Origin: Aphrophora alni
Lineage: Eukaryota > Arthropoda > Insecta > Hemiptera > Aphrophoridae
DNA length: 64,000 nucleotides
Assembly (NCBI GenBank): GCA_963513935.1
Contig: OY740773.1
Location: 97,883,291-97,947,290 of the forward strand
Direction of reading: 5' to 3'
Shown here piece by piece: positions 58,238 through 64,000 of this stretch (within the stretch, counting starts at the first letter, position 1; every line of letters starts with the position of its first letter). A program made the translations under genes and the position numbers. Below the pieces are notes generated by a model. That model searched no databases and was not told where the DNA came from. It saw only the letters and a program-made list of their open reading frames with translations.

Positions 58238-59520
58238 CCTCAGTAAACAACTATTCTTTATTTTAATCATCAGAAGATAGCATATACAATAATATATGAA
58301 GGTAAAACGTATTCCCTATGAACGCCATGTTTTTGTTAGTACAACTAGATCAAAGAAACGACTATCACAATCGAAATTAATAAAATCAAATAAAAATAAA
58401 TAATAAGTCACAATATCTGTTAGAATAGTAAAATAATCCTTAAAGTAAATTTAAGAACATAAATAGTAACTGTAAGACCCAAATGTTATATAATTAGAAT
58501 TAGAACTAGGACTACTTGAGTCATAGATATAAGTACGTCATTCTGTTGGAACGGGAAATTATACAATTAACAATAAAATCAGTAAACTCATTTAAGAATC
58601 GGCAATGTAAATATGAATAAATATTATCACGAGACCAAAGGCAAAAAAGACATAAAGTAATATCAAAATTATAATTTATTCAAGTCAGGAACATCAAATT
58701 GTACAAGGCGAAAGAATATTATTTGAGTAACCAAGGGAACGGAAGAACAGTGCATGCTGGGAACCGCGGCAACAATTCAATTCAAAAACCGAAGCCAAAA
58801 ATTCATTCCAATCCAAGACTTCAGAGCCCAAAGATGAAAATTTCTATTCGTAATTTTAAAAGTGATGCCGTCAAGTTTTAGTATGTTAAAACAGTATAAA
58901 CAGTGGTAAATTCAGTGCTAAATCACACAGAGAGTGGTATCCTCTGTAAATTTAAACATAATAAAGTCCAGAAACTCTTAATATTGAAGATAAACTTTAA
59001 CAAATTTTACAATTCATAAGCCTATTTCAAAAAAGAACACCGATCCTAAATCTCAATTTTTCTTAACTGTAACTTCACAAAATGCGTTAAAAACAGTTTG
59101 TTCATGTCTGGTCGAGTGCCTGCCCCGAGAAAATAATAAATATTAATTACTAATATTTATAAAAGAACTTTGAAATTCTATGATAAAGATATATGTAATG
59201 AACCCAAACCTAGAGCTAGCCTGGAATAATTTAACTTTGTAATTAAAGACAATTTAACCTTGTTGTGTTATTAAAAGAACTCAAAAGCAAATATTATTAA
59301 TGTTTAACAAGAAATAATTTACTAAAAGAAAATATTTATAATTTAAATGAATAAACAAATGAATTTATATAACTGAAATTATCTGCATTATTGTCAGCTT
59401 ATTTAGTAGTAGTTGAAGACTAGTTGTAGATATTTCAAATAAATTTTTAATAAAGTAACTTCACTATTTTGGATTTTATAATAAAGATAAAATATTTTAT
59501 AACATATAAGAAAAGTATTA
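57680..59520. other. Unassigned; possibly the downstream flank of the Penelope-like element
   Basis: A 63-codon minus frame at 57680-57871 (CDVIYQIYKQFKTNPDSLLN) is not recognised. 58196-58235 is a (TA)n tract. No gene is supported. A CTGATGA on the minus strand near 58267 lacks a following GAAA box. Confidence 0.4.
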
Positions 59521-59522
59521 TG

Positions 59523-61650
59523 TTATAGGTACTCTTCTAGTACATCCATAGTTCTGCTTTTGTTTAGAATGTGAATGATTTCCAGATTACTAGCAATGTC
59601 CGTGTATTTATGGTCGGTGTCTATCAGGTGTTCAACGTAATTAGAGCTTATTTTAGATAAGTTATTATGTGGTAAATGTTCTTTGAACCTGGTTTTAAAA
59701 CTCCTTCCAGTTTGACCTATATATTGCCTATTGCAATTGTCACAATGTAATCTGTATACACCACATTTTGTAAATGGATCGTTGGCAACAATATTGGTGT
59801 TGGGATGAAAAATGTGGTTTAGGCTCCCAGAAATTTGGTGTGTTATTGTATATCCAATTTCTCTAAAAAAGCTGCTGTATTTCATGGACACAAATTTTGT
59901 TTTGGGTAGAATTTGTATTGTGTTCAAGGGTTTTAGGTTTCTTAAGGTTTTCAATTTGTGTTTTCGAACACAATTATCCAAAATATTAGAGCTTTGTAAC
60001 CATTAACTATTGCTATTTGTTTAATTATATTGAGTTCATTGTTGAGTTCTGCAGTGTTCATGGGTATTGAGAGTGCTCTGTGCACATAACTGTAAAAAGC
60101 TGCCATTTTATGCGATTGTGGGTGGTTAGATGTGGAATGAATGGTGTGGTTTGTTTGGGTCGGTTTCCTGAATATCTTGAAGTTGTGTTTGGTTTCTATT
60201 TTGGTGATGGTGAGATCTAAATAATTCAATTGGTTATCAATTTCTAATTCGGAGGTAAATGTTACTTAAAACAATATTATTTAAGTAATTATTGAAATTG
60301 ATTCTAAGTTGTCTTTTGGTGCCGTTGAAGATACAGATAATGTCGTCAACGTATCTATGGTAATATATTATTTGCTTATAATATTTGTTGTTAGTGTTCA
60401 TAATGAATTGGGTTTCTATTTCATGTAGAAATATTTCAGCCAGTATTCCTGATAGAGGAGATCCCATTGCTAAGCTATCATTTTGTAAATATATCTTGCT
60501 ATCAAAGTGGAAGTTGTTTTGTTGGAGACATTGTTGTAGCAATTCCATTAATTCAGATATATCTTTTTTGCTGAGTTTGCTGTTATAAGATTTTTCTTGA
60601 GGATGACCAAGGTTTCGTTTATGGGTACATTAGTATAGAGGTTTGTTATGTCGAAGACAACTAAGTTATAACCATGTTGAATTTTGACATCTCTAATTTT
60701 ATTTAGGTCTATGGTATTAATGAGGCTATAATTAGGTTCAAGATTAATTTAGTTTTTAATCGTTCTTTCAAGAAACTTGGATATTCTATATGAAGGTGCT
60801 GTTGTGAAATATACTAGGGGTCTTATGGGGATGTTAGGTTTGTGGATTTTAGGTAGTGATTTTAATTTTGGTGCTGTAGGTTTCATCATTTTTAAATGGT
60901 TTTTAATCCTTTGGTCAATCAAATGTTTGCTTTCATTAATTTTCTTATTAATATCTTTGTATATTTTGTCGTAGGGTCTCTGTCTAGAGTGGTAATATTA
61001 TTGGTAGTGAAGAAATCTAGTGTTTTACTATTGTATTCGGTAGTTTTCATTATGACCAATGAATTACCTTTGTCTGCTTTGGTTATGATTGCATAATTAT
61101 CATTCAGTTTCTTTCTAATATTTTTAATACAAACGAAGTCTTTGTTGAAACTAGGTGGCTTGTTTTCATTAAAATTGATATGTTTCTGGGCTTTTTGATT
61201 AATAATGCATCTGATACTATTTTGTGTTTGTTTAGGCAAGCATTGAATAGCTTCTTCAGTATTGATAAGGGCAGATCGAAGGTCGTTGTGTTTGGTTTTT
61301 AAGTTATGTTTGAGTCCCTTATAAAGGAGTTAAGATTCTGCATCATTGAATTCAATATCAGTTAGATTGGTAATACGGGGGGGGGATATGTTCTGAATAA
61401 GTATTTATTTCTGATTGTAATGTATTGGATAATAGTCTGTTCATTTTCTTGTCGAGGACTGATTCCTTAAGTAATACCTTGACCATGATGAGTTTGTTTA
61501 CTTCTGTAAACAAACTGTCTATTTCAGGAGGAGACAAATAGTTTGCTAATTCTATATGACAATTATATAAAATCTCATTCAATTTATCTTTTTTAATATA
61601 CAATGTTCTGATTTCCTCTTTTAACCACATTTTTTCAGCTATTGTTTTAG
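59523..61650 (-). pseudogene. Penelope-like element: reverse transcriptase and GIY-YIG endonuclease, broken
   Basis: Minus-strand frames join in order. An N-terminal region lies at 61630-61358. NYAIITKADKGNSLVIM is in 61239-60919, and NIPIRPLVYFTTAPSYRISK at about 60825. Motif A, VFDITNLYTNVPINET, is near 60640, with the first catalytic Asp. Motif B is MGSPLSGILAEIFLHEIE near 60440. Motif C, YHRYVDDIICIFNG, near 60350 carries the DD pair. NYLDLTITK starts 60229. The C-terminal GIY-YIG nuclease (59775-59680) reads CGVYRLHCDNCNRQYIGQTG then SFKTRFKEH. These elements copy RNA into DNA at nicks made by the nuclease. At least four frame breaks (about 60230, 60590, 60750, 61250) and stops make it inactive. 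The motif residues themselves are still present. Confidence 0.9.
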
Positions 61651-61845
61651 TTTTTCGACCAGCTGTGGAATTATTCTTTATTGTACGGTAATGTTAATAT
61701 AATTAGGGATAATATTGCGTTTAGCACAGAACTTATTAAACATTATGTTAAGAGTGGTGAAATGTATACTCAGTTTGGTGTTCATGTATTTATAGGCAAT
61801 TTTAGCGTGACTCGCATATTTCATAAATTCCATATTGCCATATTT

Positions 61846-62047
61846 CTGAAGAAAAATCTTATATCAAACAGCAAACTCAGCAAAAAAGCTATATCTGAAT
61901 TATTAGAACTTCTACAACTGTGTCTCCAACAAAACTACTTCCACTTTGATAGCAAGATATATTTACAAAATGATGCCTTAGCAATGGGATCTCTTCTATC
62001 AGGAATACTGGCTGAAATATTTCTACATGAAATAGAAACCCAATTCT
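61846..62047 (+). pseudogene. Inverted fragment of the same Penelope-like reverse transcriptase
   Basis: Plus-strand text LLQLCLQQNYFHFDSKIYLQ then NDALAMGSLLSGILAEIF repeats the minus-strand segment 60600-60403 in opposite orientation, about 200 bp with few differences. The changes include MGSP to MGSL and a 4-bp insertion. It lies just upstream of the 5' end of the main copy. Inverted truncated copies at the 5' side are a known habit of Penelope-like elements. Confidence 0.85.
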
Positions 62048-62600
62048 AACTACACACAGATACACATAATACGGTGAACAGTATACTCATTGTGTTACTT
62101 TTCACTTCTTTAAATTTAGGTGCTTTGTTATTATTATTATTTTAATGTTTATGGTTTGGTGGTAGAATCCTGAATGCTCCAATCCCCTTTTCTCCTAGAA
62201 GTTTCTCCTCTCTTAGTTGTAATTTTAATTTTTCTTAAATCTTATTAGTTAAAATGAGATTACATGACTAATTTTTATTTCATGAATGAGGGATTTGTCT
62301 CTTTTATAGTTAAAGTTATACTATGTACATTGTGTTTGTGACTAATTTCATGACATTTAATTTTTATTCCTTGATTTCCCGGAAATTACAGTCTGGCTAA
62401 TGTAATCTTACATTACTGTTCTTGTAAGTATAAGAATTTTTTTCAGTGGCTTGCGTTGCCTACTCTTTGAAGTTGTAAAAAGCCTTTAATTTGTTCTTAA
62501 GATAATACTTAAATAACTCTATATTTGTATGACGGATGTTTTTTAAGTAAGGTCCAGTTTGAAATTAAAACAAAACTGGAAAATATATAGAATCTTTAAT
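62048..62600. other. Unassigned sequence
   Basis: No supported gene or recognised repeat. Confidence 0.45.
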
Positions 62601-62639
62601 AATATGAATAAAAAATATAATTACCTATTTTTCACATAG

Positions 62640-63590
62640 TTCCCTTTGATTCCAACATATTTTTTATAGCGTTTTACTTGCTTCTTCGTTTTCTCTTTGA
62701 AAAATTTTACCTCCTGCCCCTCCTGCGATTTTAACCATGAAAAATTTTACCTCCTGCCCCTCCTGCGATTTTAACCAGTCACACTATTTTTCTATTTTTC
62801 GTTATCGTCAAACCTTTACGGTACAAGACAGAGTTTAAGGTGAAGAAAGAGAAAATAATCGCAAAGAGCTAGATCAGGTCTATAGGGTGAACGGTTAAAA
62901 GATTTCCTAACGAAATCATTTCTTGTCACTTACTGTGAGATTTTACATGTGTGGGTAGGCATTGTCCTGCAAAGTTCTACTGGACTGCATCCCACATCAT
63001 TTTTTAATTTTTTTATAGCTTTTGTAAATTTTTTTTTTTTTTTTACAGCAATATGAATCAGCTGTGACAGTAGTTCCGCGATCACAAAATTCGACAAGCA
63101 AGACACCCGCCCCTTTTGTAAAAAAAAAAATCAAAACATGTACACATGAGCTTCTTTTCTGAATATTCTTGCTTAAATTTATTTAATGCCGCCATTGCAT
63201 CATCTACTCTTGGCCTTGGTCAAGATGTGTGAATATGAAATCGAGGTTTCATCTCCCATAACAATGTGATCAAACAATTAATCACCTTTATATTGATGAT
63301 AATGCTGCAAAAATTCATACTCTGCAGCAAGATGTTTCTGCTTGTGCATGTTGGTTAACATCTTTGGCATCAAGAATTTTCTGTAGGCCAATTTTCCAGT
63401 AAAAACTTCAAAATTATGAAATATTAGGCAACATCAAAGACAATCTTGACACTGTGAAGTGGTGGTTTTCACAAATTTGTTTGTCATCCATTATCAATGA
63501 TGGCCTACTGCTATGATCTTTTATCTGAATCTTCGTTCGTCCTTCTCAAAATAAATAGTATACCTGTCTTGCTTTTGCGTCACTCATAAT
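62640..63590 (-). pseudogene. Second mariner-family transposase, dead
   Basis: Minus-strand reading starts near 63590 with MSDAKARQVYYLF. It continues RKFLMPKMLTNMHKQKHLAA, then YEFLQHYHQYKGD (about 63400-63290). The first Asp block follows, HIVMGDETSIS (about 63270-63240), then NKFKQEYSEKKLMCT and GVLLVEFCDRGTTVTADSYC (about 63185-63050). The second is LQDNAYPHTCKI (about 62970-62935), and the third is RSPYRPDLALCDYFLF (about 62890-62845). The order and DD-D spacing are those of mariner. Frameshifts, stops and a missing stretch after the second Asp show it is inactive. It differs from the mariner at 9745-11180 and belongs to another subgroup. Confidence 0.85.
62698..62777 (+). repeat. Two tandem 40-bp units inside the mariner
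   Basis: GAAAAATTTTACCTCCTGCC then CCTCCTGCGATTTTAACCAT occurs twice in direct succession, adding to the frame damage at the transposase C-terminal end. Confidence 0.9.
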
Positions 63591-63769
63591 CCCGTAAACA
63601 TAACAAATTTGTTACGGTAGTGAATTTCGACCACTAAATTGTTTTTGCCATCAAAGATCGGATTACTGCTCGTATTTCACACTTGGTGGGATTAATAATT
63701 GTAGCATTCATTATAAATGGATGAATATGAACAAGTAACCTCAAAATGATTAAGCTATTGTTGCTAACA

Positions 63770-64000
63770 GCTGACTATTGAGTCATGTAAAGAAGTTATG
63801 CTAGCTACATCTTTTTGTGTAGGACCTCACTTAATAAAATGCCTTGTATATGTAAAATATAACCTGTATAAAGGAACGAGTCCTTCAACCAGTGTGTATA
63901 AATGACTTCACTAAAATAAAGTTATAATGTACTAGTATTAGTGGTTCATTATTCATATATTTATTAGTTTATAAATATTTTATTTAAAACTATGTACATT
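63770..64000. other. Window end, unassigned
   Basis: Flank beyond the mariner coding relic. The terminal inverted repeat of the mariner was not identified. No gene seen. Confidence 0.4.

Noticed and set aside
57986..58270. 94-codon minus frame
   Set aside because: A large part is a translated TA microsatellite (alternating Tyr and Ile).
58255..58290. CTGATGA on the minus strand as another hammerhead
   Set aside because: No GAAA box follows at the right distance and no stem II can be drawn.

Overview
The window looks like an AT-rich insect nuclear genome, possibly hemipteran. Reasons: split genes with GT/AG introns, an interstitial tract of CCTAA (the insect TTAGG telomere motif) at about 15507-15585, many simple repeats, and relics of mariner, pogo/Tigger, piggyBac, hAT-like, Crypton-like, LINE and Penelope-like elements. 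The hemipteran guess rests only on remembered similarity of two repeat protein families (20.3-20.9 kb and 27.0-27.4 kb). No prokaryotic or organellar features were seen.

Host genes. Only two look real, and both are on the + strand. At 28918-29220 is a single-exon 100-aa protein that aligns by eye over most of its length with SKA2, a subunit of the kinetochore-microtubule SKA complex. From about 31384 to 45827 is a five-exon gene for a highly charged coiled-coil protein of about 445 aa that I cannot name. Its splice phases agree at every junction. Its introns are full of transposon relics.

Layout. 0-9 kb: LINE 3'-end relics, long TA and GA microsatellites, and old unassigned repeats. 9.7-11.4 kb: dead mariner, split by a foldback element. 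12.7-16 kb: one repeat family (called X here) present as empty and filled paralogous sites, which dates two nested insertions: a 456-bp hAT-like element and a 788-bp element carrying three tandem 176-bp units. 16.3 kb: a perfect 58-bp-arm hairpin. 19.9-27.5 kb: LINE end, tyrosine-recombinase pseudogene, direct and inverted repeat blocks, and a frameshifted transposon ORF. 28.9-46 kb: the two host genes, a Penelope relic, and a 743-bp pogo/Tigger-like element. 46-49 kb: piggyBac and LINE relics. 51-54 kb: nested foldback repeats with two 5S rRNA-derived segments between one pair of arms. 54.8-56.3 kb: second piggyBac relic. 57.4-62 kb: hammerhead-bearing repeat and a broken Penelope-like element (reverse transcriptase plus GIY-YIG endonuclease) with an inverted fragment upstream. 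62.6-63.6 kb: second dead mariner.

Most notable observation. Three sequences on the - strand (33605-33645, 34222-34268, 57454-57500) fold on paper as hammerhead ribozymes. Each has the CUGANGA and GAAA boxes, with different but compensating stem I and stem II sequences. Two lie with a Penelope relic. One sits in a 370-bp unit with 82-bp inverted arms, inserted exactly in the GIY codons of that relic's endonuclease and flanked by a 12-bp direct repeat. All assignments come from reading the sequence; no database search was run.
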